Origin: Candidatus Solibacter sp.
GTDB taxonomy: Bacteria > Acidobacteriota > Terriglobia > Bryobacterales > Bryobacteraceae
Direction of reading: 5' to 3'
DNA length: 64,000 nt
Assembly: GCA_013822245.1 (NCBI GenBank)
Contig: PNKE01000009.1
Coordinates: 18,426 to 82,425, forward strand
The position numbers and the translations under genes were made by a program. The notes beneath the pieces are model-generated. The model saw only the letters and a program-made list of their open reading frames with translations. It was not told where the DNA came from and made no database searches. Positions 44,042-55,610 of this stretch are shown piece by piece; position 1 is the stretch's first letter, and every line of letters starts with the position of its first letter.

Positions 44042-47000
44042 ATGGCCCGCATCCTCTTCTTGTTCCTCGTCCTGATTCCGATGCTTGCACAGACGCCGCC
44101 GGCGGCGCCCGAGCGCGTGACCGTGAAAGAGATCGACACAGTGATCCCGACCTACCCGGCTGGCGAGCCGGACCGCAACCCGTTCTTCTACACGGGCCGG
44201 ACCTATCAGGGCGCGAAGGGCTACATCTATCCGTCGCCGATGTACGACACGCTGACGGAGAAGAAGGTGGACAAGACCTACAGGCTGGTATGCCTGGAGA
44301 ACGAGTACATCAAGGTGTGCGTGATGCCGGAGATCGGCGGGCGCATCTGGGAGGCGGTGGACAAGACCAACGGCTACAACTTCTTCTACAAACAATCGGT
44401 GGTGAAGCCGGCGCTGATCGGCATGCTGGGCGCGTGGATTTCAGGCGGCGTGGAATGGAACATCCCGCACCATCACAGGACGTCGAGCTATCAGCCGTCG
44501 CTGTACAAGACCGAGACGGGCAAGGATGGGTCGAAGACGGTGTGGGTGGGCGAGATGGAGATTCGCGACCGGATGCGGTGGGCGATCGGGTTGACGCTCA
44601 GGCCCGGCTCGTCGGTGCTGGAGGCGACGGTGACGGCGCTGAACACAACGCCGCTGGCCAATTCGCTGCTGTACTTCGCCAACGTCGCCGTGCACACCAA
44701 CAACGACTACCAGATCATCTTTCCGCCCAAGACGCAGTGGGTGACCCAGCACGCCAAGCGCGAGTATGCCAAGTGGCCGGTGGCGGATTCGATCTACAAC
44801 GGCATCGACTTCCGGAAGGGCGTGGACGTGAGCTGGTGGAAGAACCATCCGAGTTCGATTTCGATGTTCTGCGTGAACGACGGAGAGGATTTCATCGCCG
44901 GCTACGACCACGGCAAACACGCAGGCACGATGCATGTGGCCGATCATCACCAGGTGCCGGGCAAGAAGTTTTTCACCTGGGGGACGGGGCCCTCGGGTCG
45001 GATGTGGGACAACATCCTGAGCGATACGGACGGGCCGTATCTGGAGTTGATGGTGGGCGCGTGGTCGGACAACCAGCCCGACTATTCATGGATGCAGCCG
45101 TATGAAGGCAAGACGCTGAAGCAGTATTGGTATCCGTTCCGCGGCATCGGCGGCGCGAAGGGAGCGACGACTGAGGCGGCGGTGAACCTGGAGATCAGGG
45201 ACGGCAAGGCGAAGGCCGGGTTCTACACGACGTCTGTGCGGAAGCAAGCCAAGGCCGTGGTGACGGTGGCGGGCAGGGAAGTGTGGTCGAAGGTGGCCGA
45301 CATCGATCCGGCCAGTCCGCTGCTGGAGGAGATTGCCCTGCCTGCCGGGACCAAGCAGGACAACGTGAAAGCGGCGCTGCTGTTCGGCGGGCGGGAACTG
45401 GTTTCCTACACGGCGGAGACGTTGAAGCCGGAACCGCGGCCGAAGGTGGTTGTGCCTCCGGGTCCGGCGGAGAAGTATAAGACGGTGGAGGAGTTGACGC
45501 TGGCTGCTTTGCGGTTGGAGCAGTTCCATAGCCCGGCGCTTGAACCGGATACTTACTACGAAGAGGCGCTGAAGCGCGATCCCGACGATGTGAAGGCGAA
45601 CACGGCGCTGGGCATCCTGTACATCAAGCGCGCCAAGTATGCCGATGCCGAGAAGTTGCTGCGCAGGGCTGTGGAGAGGTTGACCTACAATCACACGCGG
45701 CCGAAGGACGGCGAATCGCTGTACTATCTGGGACTGACGCTCAAGTTGCAGGAGAAGTACAAGGAGGCTGAAGACGCGCTGCAACGGGCGGCTTGGACGT
45801 ATGCGTGGCAGTCGGCGTCGTATTTCCAACTGGCGGAGATGGCGTCGTGGAAGGGGAATCTGGACAGGGCGCTGGAGTTGCTGGACAGGTCGCTGGTGAC
45901 GAATCAGTGGAACACGCGGGCGCTGTCGCTGAAGTCGACCATCCTGATGCGGTTGGGCCGCGGCGGCGAGGCGCGGGAGGCGCGTCAGAGGATTGCGGCG
46001 ATCGATCCGATCGATCCGCGGGGCTTCCGCAACGTGGGCGAACTGGTGCCTACGTTCAGGGCATTCCCGGACGAGGGGCTGGAGTTGGTGGTGGATTGCT
46101 TGAACGCGGGCATGAACCAGGAGGCCACGTTGCTGCTGGACCAGATGCCCGTGCAGTCGCCGATGGTGGCGTACTACCGCGGGTGGCTGGCGCTGCGGAT
46201 GAATCAGGCGGCGACGGCGAAGGCGCATTTCGAGCGCGCGGCGAAGATGGGCCTGGACCTGGTGTTCCCTTGGCAGCGGGAATCACTGCCGGCGCTCAAG
46301 GCGGCGATGGAGTTGAATCCGGCCGATCCGCGGCCGCCGTATTTGATGGGGCTGTATCTGTACGACCGTCAGCCGGCAGAGGCTGTGAAACTGTGGCAGG
46401 AGGCGCTGAAGCGGGACCCCAACATGGCGCTGGCGCACCGCAACCTGGCCGTGGCCTGGAGCGCGGACGAGAAGACCGTGCCGCAGGCGACGGCGGCGCT
46501 CGAAAAAGCGCTGTCGATCGAGCCGGCCGACGCGCTGTGGTATTACGAACTCGACCGGCTGTATGAGTGGGCGCAGGCTCCCGTGGAGAAGCGCCTGGCC
46601 GTCATCGATAAGAACAAGGAGCACGTCCGCAAACGTGACGACGCGTCGGCGCGTGAAGTGCAACTGCGGCTGCTGGCCGGCCAGGACGACATCGCCATCG
46701 AGATCATGAAGAGCCGCCATTTCCATATCTGGGAAGGCGGGGCGCGATTCTCGGTGACCGACGCCTGGACGGACGCCAACATCCACCAGGGCCACAGGAA
46801 GATGGCCGCGAAGGATTACGCCGGGGCGCTGGCTTCGTACAACGCGGCCATCGAGTATCCGGAGAATCTGGAGACCACGCGCAGCTACCGCGGGTCGCGG
46901 GCGCCGGAGGTCCATTACTGGGAGGGCAAGGCTCTTGCGGCGATGGGCAGGAAGGACGACGCGGCGAAGGCGTATCGCGAGTCGGCCGCGGCGCTGATCG

Positions 47001-47356
47001 GCGCCGAGGACAATCCGCGGGCGACCGTGGATTCAGGCGCGGTGCTGCTGTATTTCCGCGGCATGTCGCTGGTGGAACTCGGCGAGAAGGCGCGGGCCAG
47101 GCAGGTGTTCGAGGCGCTGGTGAAGGCCGGCCAGGATGCGATGACGCGGACGCCGAGGCGGGACTTTTTCGCAAAGTTCGGCGAGGCGCAGTCGCGGCAG
47201 TTGCGGCAGGCGATGGGGTTTTATGTGACCGGACTCGGGCAACTGGGGCTGGGCCAGACTGCGGCGGCGAAGGCGTCGCTTGCCAAGGCGGTGGAGTTGA
47301 ACCGCTATCTGACCGAGGCCAAGGCGCTGCTGGCGGACGCTGGCGCCGGGATCTAG
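44042..47356 (+). CDS. exported DUF5107/TPR-repeat protein
   Basis: 1104 residues. Signal peptide at 1-16 ([14 protein letters not shown]). About 55-400 is a DUF5107 beta-sandwich related to galactose-mutarotase-like folds: [44 protein letters not shown], and [34 protein letters not shown]. From about 480 to the end there are many TPRs (AALRLEQ..., [52 protein letters not shown] and others). The fused layout is widespread in Bacteroidetes and Acidobacteriota; the role is thought to be glycan-related but unproven. It stands alone, between asd and BrnTA. Confidence 0.85.
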   Translation: MARILFLFLVLIPMLAQTPPAAPERVTVKEIDTVIPTYPAGEPDRNPFFYTGRTYQGAKGYIYPSPMYDTLTEKKVDKTYRLVCLENEYIKVCVMPEIGGRIWEAVDKTNGYNFFYKQSVVKPALIGMLGAWISGGVEWNIPHHHRTSSYQPSLYKTETGKDGSKTVWVGEMEIRDRMRWAIGLTLRPGSSVLEATVTALNTTPLANSLLYFANVAVHTNNDYQIIFPPKTQWVTQHAKREYAKWPVADSIYNGIDFRKGVDVSWWKNHPSSISMFCVNDGEDFIAGYDHGKHAGTMHVADHHQVPGKKFFTWGTGPSGRMWDNILSDTDGPYLELMVGAWSDNQPDYSWMQPYEGKTLKQYWYPFRGIGGAKGATTEAAVNLEIRDGKAKAGFYTTSVRKQAKAVVTVAGREVWSKVADIDPASPLLEEIALPAGTKQDNVKAALLFGGRELVSYTAETLKPEPRPKVVVPPGPAEKYKTVEELTLAALRLEQFHSPALEPDTYYEEALKRDPDDVKANTALGILYIKRAKYADAEKLLRRAVERLTYNHTRPKDGESLYYLGLTLKLQEKYKEAEDALQRAAWTYAWQSASYFQLAEMASWKGNLDRALELLDRSLVTNQWNTRALSLKSTILMRLGRGGEAREARQRIAAIDPIDPRGFRNVGELVPTFRAFPDEGLELVVDCLNAGMNQEATLLLDQMPVQSPMVAYYRGWLALRMNQAATAKAHFERAAKMGLDLVFPWQRESLPALKAAMELNPADPRPPYLMGLYLYDRQPAEAVKLWQEALKRDPNMALAHRNLAVAWSADEKTVPQATAALEKALSIEPADALWYYELDRLYEWAQAPVEKRLAVIDKNKEHVRKRDDASAREVQLRLLAGQDDIAIEIMKSRHFHIWEGGARFSVTDAWTDANIHQGHRKMAAKDYAGALASYNAAIEYPENLETTRSYRGSRAPEVHYWEGKALAAMGRKDDAAKAYRESAAALIGAEDNPRATVDSGAVLLYFRGMSLVELGEKARARQVFEALVKAGQDAMTRTPRRDFFAKFGEAQSRQLRQAMGFYVTGLGQLGLGQTAAAKASLAKAVELNRYLTEAKALLADAGAGI

Positions 47357-47360
47357 TGTA

Positions 47361-47389
47361 TTGACATTGTAAGTACATCAATATAGGAT
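47361..47389 (+). promoter_or_regulatory. brnTA promoter with overlapping inverted repeat
   Basis: TTGACA (47361-47366) and TAGGAT (47384-47389) are 17 bp apart, a near-consensus sigma-70 pair. The spacer holds nested symmetry: TATTGA...TCAATA on the outside and TGTA-AG-TACA in the middle (about 47369-47378). BrnA-type antitoxins repress their own promoter, so this is a likely operator. Confidence 0.7.
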
Positions 47390-47395
47390 CGGGTT

Positions 47396-47674
47396 GTGAG
47401 TGAAGACTCGCTGTTCGACTGGGATCAGGCGAACATTCGACATTTGCGCCGTCACAAGGTCAGCACGTCCGAGTTTGAAGAAGCACTGCTGAACGATGCA
47501 ATCGAGCTTGAGTATGAGGACGAGGATGGTGAGCCGCGGTTTAAGTCGTTGGGGCGAACCAACGACGGAAGGATACTGGTTCTCGTCTGGACAATTCGAA
47601 GTGAGCGGGTCAGGGCGATCACAGCCTACAACGCCGGACCGGGCCTGCGACGGTTATGGCCGAGAGTGAACTGA
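47396..47674 (+). CDS. brnT: BrnT-family toxin
   Basis: 92 residues from GTG 47396. Family core: FDWDQANIRHLRRHKVSTSEFEEALLND, LGRTNDGRILVLVWTIRSERVRAITAYNA. BrnT is a RelE-fold ribonuclease, encoded before its antitoxin, which is the reverse of most type II modules. The C-terminus is somewhat divergent. The downstream antitoxin start lies 12 bases after the stop or overlaps it, depending on the start chosen. Confidence 0.88.
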   Translation: MSEDSLFDWDQANIRHLRRHKVSTSEFEEALLNDAIELEYEDEDGEPRFKSLGRTNDGRILVLVWTIRSERVRAITAYNAGPGLRRLWPRVN

Positions 47675-47685
47675 GGGTGAGATCG

Positions 47686-47979
47686 ATGTCGACAACGAAA
47701 GTACCGCGATTCAAGGATGAGGCCGAAGAGGCCCGGTGGTGGGACAAGAACCGAAAACAACTGGATGCGGAGTTTGCCGGGCAGATCAACGAGGGCAAGG
47801 CAAAGCTGCGTACCCGGGCCGATCTGCTCCAGCGGCTGAAGCGGCCGACCAGGGCCGTGACGATCCGCCTGTCGGAAGCCGACATCGCGTTGGCGAAGGC
47901 GCAGGCGGAGAAGAAGGGATTGCCATACCAGACCCACATTAAGTCCCTGCTTCATGAAGCGCTGCGAAAGGCGAGCTGA
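47686..47979 (+). CDS. brnA: BrnA-family antitoxin
   Basis: 97 residues from ATG 47686, with GAGGGTGAG a few bases upstream; ATG 47656, overlapping brnT by 19 bases, is an alternative. Core: PRFKDEAEEARWWDKNRKQL, then RAVTIRLSEADIALAKAQAEKKG and LPYQTHIKSLLHEALRK, a ribbon-helix-helix DNA-binding domain. Neutralises BrnT and represses the pair. Confidence 0.87.
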   Translation: MSTTKVPRFKDEAEEARWWDKNRKQLDAEFAGQINEGKAKLRTRADLLQRLKRPTRAVTIRLSEADIALAKAQAEKKGLPYQTHIKSLLHEALRKAS

Positions 47980-48046
47980 GAGGTCTGCTTAGTCGCAACC
48001 CGGCGGGGTGTTGCCGATGAAGTGGCGGGTGCGCTCTGATAGAGCC

Positions 48047-49141
48047 ATGACGTCGAGACAACGCGTTGCGGCAGCGCTGGCTAGGCAGCCGGTGGACCGC
48101 GTTCCCGTCTTCATGTGGTTCCACCCGGACACCGCGCGCAAACTTGCGGCGATGCTCGAAATCCCCGTCCACGCCCTGGCCGAGGCGATGGGCAACGATG
48201 TCCGCCAGACGTGGGTGAACAACAACTATGCCATGGAGGGCATCGTTCACGATCTCGATGGCGAGACGCACACCGATTGGTGGGGCATCACCTGGTTCCG
48301 CCAGTTCTCGTTCAATCAGATTTCGCATTACCCGCTTGCCGGTGTGTCGCGAGAGCAGGTGCTCGCCTACGAGTTTCCGTACGAGCGGGTTGAGGATTTG
48401 CTGGACCTGATGAGGCCGGTCGTCGAGAATCCCGGCGACTGCTTCATCGGCTGCGACGTCTCTCCCTGCGTTTTCGAAATGTACTGGCGGTTGAGGGGCA
48501 TGGAGGACGCCATGGCCGACATCGCCGGCGACGCCGGACTGGCGGATGAGATGTTCGGCCGCTGCGCCGACTTCGCTGTCCGCCTCGGTGAGGAGGCCTG
48601 CCGGCGGTTCGCGCTCGACTGGTATTGGACGGGCGACGACGTCGCCGGGCAGCGCTGCCTCATGATGAGCCCGGCGAGTTGGCGGACCCTGGTCCGCCCG
48701 CACCTTCAACGCGTCATCGATGTGGGCAAGGCGCACGCGCTGCCCGTCGCCTACCACTGCTGCGGCGCGCTGCGGCCCATCATTCCGGACCTGATCGAGA
48801 TGGGCGTTGACGTGTTGAACCCGGTCCAGGCCAATTGCCCCGGCATGGACGCCTTCGAGTTGAAACGCGAATACGGCGCCCGGTTGGCGTTCATGGGCGG
48901 CGTGGACACGCAGGAACTCTTGCCGCGGGCCAGTGCCGCCGAGGTCCGCAGGACCACCGGAGCGCTCATCGAAGGCATGACCGCGGACGGCGGCGGCTAC
49001 ATCCTGGCCGCGTCGCACACCGTCTCGCCCGAAACCCCGGACGCAAACATCTTCGCCATGTATCAGGCCGCAGGCATCAGCCGCGAGAGCATCTTCGACT
49101 CGGCCGCGGCCATCCGGACCCGGCTGTCACACAGCGCGTAG
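48047..49141 (+). CDS. UroD-family methyltransferase-like protein (stand-alone)
   Basis: 364 residues from ATG 48047; a TTG at 48008 is possible. MTSRQRVAAALARQPVDRVP is the typical start. Zinc-type site AYHCCGALRPIIPDL, then DVLNPVQANCPGMD, YGARLAFMGGVDTQELLP and GGGYILAASHTVSPETPDANI. Very like the first gene of the 11.8-20.2 kb operon but 28 kb away and without a corrinoid partner beside it. It could act on the same corrinoid protein in trans, or be a UroD-like enzyme of unrelated role. It is not a heme-pathway HemE, which lacks the Cys-His zinc site. Confidence 0.82.
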   Translation: MTSRQRVAAALARQPVDRVPVFMWFHPDTARKLAAMLEIPVHALAEAMGNDVRQTWVNNNYAMEGIVHDLDGETHTDWWGITWFRQFSFNQISHYPLAGVSREQVLAYEFPYERVEDLLDLMRPVVENPGDCFIGCDVSPCVFEMYWRLRGMEDAMADIAGDAGLADEMFGRCADFAVRLGEEACRRFALDWYWTGDDVAGQRCLMMSPASWRTLVRPHLQRVIDVGKAHALPVAYHCCGALRPIIPDLIEMGVDVLNPVQANCPGMDAFELKREYGARLAFMGGVDTQELLPRASAAEVRRTTGALIEGMTADGGGYILAASHTVSPETPDANIFAMYQAAGISRESIFDSAAAIRTRLSHSA

Positions 49142-49143
49142 AA

Positions 49144-50556
49144 CTAGACCGCGCTCAGTCCCGGGCGGTTAAGGATGGACGTGTTCATCTGGCCATCCTT
49201 GACGTTGAAGATGCCGGGGAACTTGGCTTCCCATTTCTTATTCGCTGCCGGGACGTACTGGCGCGAGTTGGCCTCGATGGCGGCGACGCCGGGGACGTGG
49301 GCGGCGAGTCCGGCCGAATGGATCAGCGAGGCGCCGGGGCAGGTGAGGTCCTGGACGCAGAGGAACATCTTCCACTTCTGCGCGGCGGCGGCCATGAGCA
49401 GCGCCTGTGACTGGCCTTTGCAGGCTTTCAGCGCCGCGCCGGAGTAGCCCATCTCCCTGGCCATCGCAAGCGACTCAAGATCGACCAGCGATTCGTCGAT
49501 CACCACCGGCCGGAGTTTGGCGGCCTCGTGCATGACGTTGTGTTTGTCCGCCTTCAGATCGCGTTTGGTGGGCTGCTCGATGTACTGGATGCGTTCGAAG
49601 CCGGCGGGCGAGGTTTCCTTCACCTGGCGGAGCATGTCGAGCAGATACTCGACGCTCTGGCACTTCTCGTTGAAGTCGAGAGAGTAGAACCATTTCTCGG
49701 TCTTGCGGCGGGCCATGACTTCGGCGGCGACGCGGTCGACGGTGAGGATGCGGTCGCGGTCCCAGGCCAGATTGTCGCCGTTCAGCTTGATCTTGAGATG
49801 GGTGAGGCCGTTGTAGTCGATCCACTCGGGCAGGGTTTCGGGCAGACCGTCGTTGAGGCGCTTGGGGATGTCGGCCTCGACGATGGGGTCCACCGCGCCG
49901 ACCAGGTGATAGAGCGGCATGCGGGGCTTGGGTTCGCGGTTGACGAACTGGCCGAGGTAGAGGCCCTTGAACTCGGCCCCGAGATAGCGGGACAGATCTT
50001 CGCGCAGGAACTCGCGCCCGTAGCAGTGGTAGGCGGAACGCTTGTTGAGTTTTCCGTAGGCGTCGTTGAGGGCGGCGTCGAACGGCGAGGCGGTGACCAG
50101 AGTGCAGAGCTTCGGGATGGGTTCGGCGAGTTTGAGTTCGCGCGTTGCATCGTCGCCGGCGCGGAGCCAGGCGGGTTCCAGGATGTGGTTGAGTTCGACA
50201 GGGTGGGCGTAGTCGGTGCAGGCGGCGGTGATGGCGCGGATCTTGGCGGCCAGGGTCTGCATGGCGGCCAGGGTCTGTGCGTAATTCATGGTCTTCGACG
50301 GGAAGGCCCAGATGTTGCCGAGCGGCATGGACCCGAAACCCTTGGCGGTGCGGCCGGCGCGGTCCGAGATGGTGAGGTTGACGTTGAGCAGGGTGACGCG
50401 GTCGACGATGGCGCCGCCGAACTTGAGCGGGGCGCGGTAGATATAGTCCTCGCGCGAAGTGGCGACATCAACAATGCGGACATCGCGGGGATTCTGGGCG
50501 AGTACTTGGGGGGCGGCGGCGAGCGAGGCGAGGAATCCGCGTCGAGTGGTGTTCAT
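49144..50556 (-). CDS. Tat-exported enolase-superfamily (muconate-lactonizing-type) enzyme
   Basis: 470 residues from ATG 50556. Tat signal MNTTRRGFLASLAAAPQVLA. Barrel domain shows the superfamily set: HLKIKLNG (Lys-X-Lys base), SLDFNEK (first metal Asp), YIEQPT (metal Glu), VIDESL (metal Asp) and ALKACKGQ (second-face Lys). This pattern is the muconate-lactonizing/dipeptide-epimerase subgroup. Substrate unknown; exported members in Acidobacteriota and Planctomycetes are probably sugar-acid or polysaccharide-fragment enzymes. Divergent from a small exported protein. Confidence 0.85.
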   Translation of the reverse strand: MNTTRRGFLASLAAAPQVLAQNPRDVRIVDVATSREDYIYRAPLKFGGAIVDRVTLLNVNLTISDRAGRTAKGFGSMPLGNIWAFPSKTMNYAQTLAAMQTLAAKIRAITAACTDYAHPVELNHILEPAWLRAGDDATRELKLAEPIPKLCTLVTASPFDAALNDAYGKLNKRSAYHCYGREFLREDLSRYLGAEFKGLYLGQFVNREPKPRMPLYHLVGAVDPIVEADIPKRLNDGLPETLPEWIDYNGLTHLKIKLNGDNLAWDRDRILTVDRVAAEVMARRKTEKWFYSLDFNEKCQSVEYLLDMLRQVKETSPAGFERIQYIEQPTKRDLKADKHNVMHEAAKLRPVVIDESLVDLESLAMAREMGYSGAALKACKGQSQALLMAAAAQKWKMFLCVQDLTCPGASLIHSAGLAAHVPGVAAIEANSRQYVPAANKKWEAKFPGIFNVKDGQMNTSILNRPGLSAV

Positions 50557-50679
50557 GCGCACCAGTGTATAACTGATAGCCGGAGATGGAGCGGCGAATC
50601 GAGCACACGTTGTTAGCACTCCTGCGTTGGGATACGTCTTTGAGGGCATACGTTGCAGCCCAAAGGAGGGGCGAACAAG

Positions 50680-51129
50680 ATGCGCAAATTGACGATGGCA
50701 TGCCGGGCGGCTCTTGCCGTGGCGGCGGTATGTGTTCCCATGCTGGCCGGCGGGTTTTGGATCACGCTGGGCAATCCGGACGCCAGCCCGGAAGCGCGGG
50801 CCATGAACGCGGTAGTGACGCTGATGCCGACCGGGTGCGGCAACCCGAGTGCGGCGAAAGTGACGGCTACGGCGGAAGGTATCGCGGGCGGCAAGCGGAC
50901 CAGTTTGCCGCTGGTGGTGAAGGCGTTGTCCAAACCGGGATTGTTCGCGCTCACGCGCCAGTGGCCGGCGGAGGGCAAGTGGGTGATCCGTGTGGTGGCC
51001 AGCTATGAAGGCAGCCAGACATCGGCGCTGATCCCGGTGAAGAACAACGAGCCGGCCCGGCAACTGGCGAAGTACGTCAGCGGCGCCGCGGGCGACCGGG
51101 ACGTTGCCGGCCTGCTTGCGTCTAATTGA
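50680..51129 (+). CDS. small exported protein of unknown function
   Basis: 149 residues from ATG 50680 with GGAGGGGCG upstream. Signal peptide (LTMACRAALAVAAVCVPMLAGG). The mature part, about 120 residues, looks like an all-beta domain: GFWITLGNPDASPEARAMNA, TLMPTGCGNPSAAKVTATAEG, SLPLVVKALSKPGLFALTRQ, KWVIRVVASYEG. I do not recognise it. It lies immediately before the ECF sigma factor (5 bp apart), so it may belong to that regulon or be its first gene. Confidence 0.7.
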   Translation: MRKLTMACRAALAVAAVCVPMLAGGFWITLGNPDASPEARAMNAVVTLMPTGCGNPSAAKVTATAEGIAGGKRTSLPLVVKALSKPGLFALTRQWPAEGKWVIRVVASYEGSQTSALIPVKNNEPARQLAKYVSGAAGDRDVAGLLASN

Positions 51130-51133
51130 GGAC

Positions 51134-51682
51134 ATGTCGCCAATCCTGGCGCTTCCAGCGAACGCGGCCCGGATTCTCTCACTCGTGCACTGCGCGAGCG
51201 CGGGAGACCGAGCCGCGTTTGGGGAACTGTACACGAGGTACGTGAGGATGGTCCACGGGATTCTGCTGGCGCGTGTGCCGGCTCCGGACGCCGAGGATCT
51301 GGTGCAGGATGTCTTCCTGGCGGTCATGGATCGTCTGCCGGCGTTGCGGGATGGAGGGGCTTTCGGCGGGTGGTTGGCGTCGATTGCCAGGAGCAAGGCG
51401 GCCGATCATATGAGGTCCAGGAAGTGGATGGTTGAGGTCCCGGCGACTCTGGCCGCGGCGGGCCCGCCGGCAGAGTCGAGGCTGGAAGCGCTGCGCATCC
51501 TCGCGTGCATTCAGCAACTGCCGGAGGCATACAGGGAGACGCTGGTTCTGAGGCTGGTGGAAGGACTCACCGGGCCGGAGATCGCCGAGCAGACGGGACT
51601 TACGTCGGGTTCGGTCAGGGTGAATCTGACACGGGGCATGAAACTGCTGCGGGAGAGAATCAACGTGGGGAAGGCGCCATGA
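51134..51682 (+). CDS. ECF-type RNA polymerase sigma-70 factor
   Basis: 182 residues from ATG 51134, TGAGGA upstream. Region 2: DRAAFGELYTRYVRMVHGIL, VQDVFLAVMDRLPALRDGGAF, WLASIARSKAADHMRSRK; region 4: LPEAYRETLVLRLVEGLTGPEIAEQTGLTSGSVRVNLTRGMKLLRE. Controls an unknown regulon. Stop overlaps the next gene (ATGA), which supplies a membrane-linked FecR-like partner. Confidence 0.93.
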   Translation: MSPILALPANAARILSLVHCASAGDRAAFGELYTRYVRMVHGILLARVPAPDAEDLVQDVFLAVMDRLPALRDGGAFGGWLASIARSKAADHMRSRKWMVEVPATLAAAGPPAESRLEALRILACIQQLPEAYRETLVLRLVEGLTGPEIAEQTGLTSGSVRVNLTRGMKLLRERINVGKAP

Positions 51683-52599
51683 AGGACGATTATCTTTGGG
51701 ATGGCAGCGGCGAGGCGGATCCGGCCGTGCTGAGGCTGGAATCGGTCCTTGGCCAACTCAGGCTCAAGCACTCGAAGGCGCCCGTGCCGCGAATGCGGTG
51801 GATTCCCGGGGCTGCCGCTGCCTGCCTGCTGGCCGGGGTGGCACTCTGGCAGGCCACATCCGTACCTTCACCGCCGGACACCGCCTGGAAGATCGGGGAC
51901 CGCGCTTTGACGGCCGGCGAAGTGGTCATCACCGGAGCCGGTGAGACCAGAAGTCTTTGGGCCGAGGGGTTTGGGCAAGTTGAACTTGAGCCGTCGGGCG
52001 AGATGAGGATTTCGGAATCGCGGTCAGGGTATCACCGGTTCGACCTGAGGGCCGGGACGATGCACGCGCTCATTCTGGCGCCGCCGGGGGCGTTTGTCGT
52101 GGACACGCCGTCGTCGAGGGCGGTGGACCTGGGATGCCAGTACACGCTTTCGGTTGACAGGAGGGGCAACGGAACGCTGGATGTGGAGAGCGGGTGGGTG
52201 GCATTCCTTCATGCCGGTATGGAGTCGTTCGTGCCGGCGGGAGCGCGCTGCCTGACAACGAGGGACGCGGGTCCGGGGATCCCGTTTTTCAGAGATGCGC
52301 CGGCTGGGCTGGCTGAGGCTGCGCGGCGGTTTGCCGAGACGCGGTCAGAGACAGCGATGCGGGAGATCCTGGACAACGCCCGGAAGGAAGACGCCCTGAC
52401 CGTGTGGCACGTCATGACGCGCACGAAGGGGCGGCAGCGCGGGATGGCGTTTGAACGGCTCACGCAGTTGGTGAGCGTCCCGGCTGAGGTCACGGCAGAG
52501 CGGATCGAGCGCGGGGAGGAGGCGGCCATCGACCTGTGCTGGAATGCTCTGGGTTTGGAAAGTGCGCAGTGGTGGCGGGGGTGGCGGCGGAACTGGTAA
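51679..52599 (+). CDS. FecR-like anti-sigma/regulator protein
   Basis: 306 residues from ATG 51679, overlapping the sigma stop by four bases. A short cytoplasmic N-terminus (about 1-37, LESVLGQLRLKHSKAP) precedes one membrane helix (about 38-56, IPGAAAACLLAGVALWQ), then a FecR-type beta domain: VVITGAGETRSLWAEGFGQVELEPSG, LILAPPGAFVVDTPSSRAVDLGCQYTLSVD and LDVESGWVAFLHAG. The C-terminal 90 residues are helical and divergent. It probably holds the ECF sigma factor at the membrane and passes on a periplasmic signal. No zinc HXXXCXXC anti-sigma motif. Confidence 0.82.
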   Translation: MKDDYLWDGSGEADPAVLRLESVLGQLRLKHSKAPVPRMRWIPGAAAACLLAGVALWQATSVPSPPDTAWKIGDRALTAGEVVITGAGETRSLWAEGFGQVELEPSGEMRISESRSGYHRFDLRAGTMHALILAPPGAFVVDTPSSRAVDLGCQYTLSVDRRGNGTLDVESGWVAFLHAGMESFVPAGARCLTTRDAGPGIPFFRDAPAGLAEAARRFAETRSETAMREILDNARKEDALTVWHVMTRTKGRQRGMAFERLTQLVSVPAEVTAERIERGEEAAIDLCWNALGLESAQWWRGWRRNW

Positions 52600-52623
52600 G
52601 TCAGGCGGGCCTGCCCGACCCCG

Positions 52624-53736
52624 ATGTTACAATTGGGAGGTTTGCCTGTAGTTCCCGATCCCCGTCCGTCGAGGCGCGCCCGGCTGCTGGAGACGCTTGC
52701 CTTGTCGAAGGCCGAAGCGATGCTGGTATCGCATCCGCCCAATGTACGCTACCTCTCCGGGTTCACTGGCAGTAACGCCTTGCTGCTGGTAACGCCAAGG
52801 AAATCCGTCCTTTACACAGATCCCCGCTACGACTTCCAGGCATCGGCCGAGTGCGACTGCGCCGTCAAGGTGCTGACCGGGCCGACATGGACCGACGCGG
52901 TAAGTAACATCGCCCGCAAGCGCATATCGAGGCTTGCCCTGGAGGCCGCCCGCGTCACCCACAATCAGTGGATGTCGGCATCGGCGGTGTTTGGAAAGAA
53001 GACGAAGCTCACCGGCGTCGGCACGCTGGTGGACCGGCAGCGGATGGTGAAGTCGGAGGCGGAGATTGAGCTAATCCGGCGGTCGGTTTTGCTGGCGTCG
53101 AAGGTCTACGAGAAGGCGATCCGGAAGGTGAAACCGGAGACTACGGAGTTGGCGCTGGCGGCAACCATCGATTTTGAGATGCGCAAACTCGGCGCGTCGG
53201 GTCCGTCGTTCGAGACCATCGTGGCGTCGGGGGAGCATTCGGCGCTGCCGCATGCCCGTCCAAGGGCGGTTGAGGTGGGACGCGATCGGTTACTATTGGT
53301 TGACATGGGCGCGTGGCTGGACGGCTACGCCAGCGACATGACGCGCATGGCTTACCTGGGGCGTCCCACGGCGAAAGCCGCAGATCTTCATTCAGCCGTT
53401 CTCGAGGCGCAACTGGCGGCGATCGGCATGGTCCGTGCGGGCGTGCAAGCCCGCAAGGTGGACGAGGCCGCCCGCCGGTCCTTGAAGAAACGGAAACTCG
53501 ACAGGGCCTTTATGCACTCCACCGGCCACGGATTGGGCCTGGAGATCCATGAAGACCCGCGCATTGGCCGGACCTCGGACGAAACACTCGAGGCCGGCAT
53601 GGTAATCACCATCGAACCGGGGGCATACCTGGAAGGATACGGCGGAGTCCGGATCGAGGACACCATCCTGGTGACCGAGTCCGGAGCCGAGATCCTCACC
53701 CCCACCACCAAGGAACTTTTGGTACTCGCATCATGA
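52624..53736 (+). CDS. M24 metallopeptidase, Xaa-Pro aminopeptidase type
   Basis: 370 residues from ATG 52624; TTG 52642 is possible, but GGGAGG is only 1 base before it. Residues 1-130 are a creatinase-type N-domain ([20 protein letters not shown]), and the rest a pita-bread catalytic domain with the full dinuclear metal set: [17 protein letters not shown] (two Asp), [13 protein letters not shown] (His), [10 protein letters not shown] (Glu) and [10 protein letters not shown] (Glu). Removes N-terminal residues before proline. Upstream TACAAT (52628-52633) may be a -10 box, which would make the ATG part of the promoter; the start is therefore uncertain. Translation runs into accB with a 4 base overlap. 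Confidence 0.9.
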   Translation: MLQLGGLPVVPDPRPSRRARLLETLALSKAEAMLVSHPPNVRYLSGFTGSNALLLVTPRKSVLYTDPRYDFQASAECDCAVKVLTGPTWTDAVSNIARKRISRLALEAARVTHNQWMSASAVFGKKTKLTGVGTLVDRQRMVKSEAEIELIRRSVLLASKVYEKAIRKVKPETTELALAATIDFEMRKLGASGPSFETIVASGEHSALPHARPRAVEVGRDRLLLVDMGAWLDGYASDMTRMAYLGRPTAKAADLHSAVLEAQLAAIGMVRAGVQARKVDEAARRSLKKRKLDRAFMHSTGHGLGLEIHEDPRIGRTSDETLEAGMVITIEPGAYLEGYGGVRIEDTILVTESGAEILTPTTKELLVLAS

Positions 53737-54218
53737 CCATTGAAGAGATTCAAGACCTGATCCACACAGTCGTCGCATCCGGCATTGCCGAACTGGAAGT
53801 GCAACGCGGCGAGAACCGCGTCTGGATCAAACGCCATGGAGGCGTGACGCAGGAGATCATGATCCCCGCGCCCGCGCCCGCGCCCGCGGTGCATGTCGCG
53901 CCGCCTGTTCAAGCCGCACCCGCGGCGGCTTCGTCCACGGGCTCGGGCGGTGGACTTGGCGATCTGACCGACCCGGCGCTGCTGACGGTGACGTCGCCGA
54001 TCGTGGGGACATTTTATGAGTCGCCTTCGCCCGGCTCGCAGGCCTTCATTCAGCCCGGCGACAGGATCCAGCCGGGCAAGGTGCTGTGCGTCATTGAATC
54101 GATGAAACTGATGAACGAGATTGAATCCGAGATCTCGGGCGCCGTTGTGAAGCGGCTGGTTGATAACGGCCAGCCGGTGGAATACGGCGAGGCGCTGTTC
54201 CTGGTGAAGCCGAACTAG
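53733..54218 (+). CDS. accB: acetyl-CoA carboxylase biotin carboxyl carrier protein
   Basis: 161 residues, overlapping the peptidase stop by four bases. N-terminal [31 protein letters not shown] is the usual AccB start; an Ala/Pro hinge (about 50-75) follows; the biotinyl domain ends in [18 protein letters not shown] with biotin Lys125. The 12-residue APAPAPAP segment is a flexible arm. Carries carboxyl from AccC to the transferase. Confidence 0.96.
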   Translation: MTIEEIQDLIHTVVASGIAELEVQRGENRVWIKRHGGVTQEIMIPAPAPAPAVHVAPPVQAAPAAASSTGSGGGLGDLTDPALLTVTSPIVGTFYESPSPGSQAFIQPGDRIQPGKVLCVIESMKLMNEIESEISGAVVKRLVDNGQPVEYGEALFLVKPN

Positions 54219-54239
54219 GCGGGTAGACCGGCCAACGAC

Positions 54240-55610
<1,371 letters not shown>

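Noticed and set aside
53865..53890. GCGCCC repeat resembling a short tandem array
   Set aside because: It codes for the Ala-Pro hinge normal in AccB.
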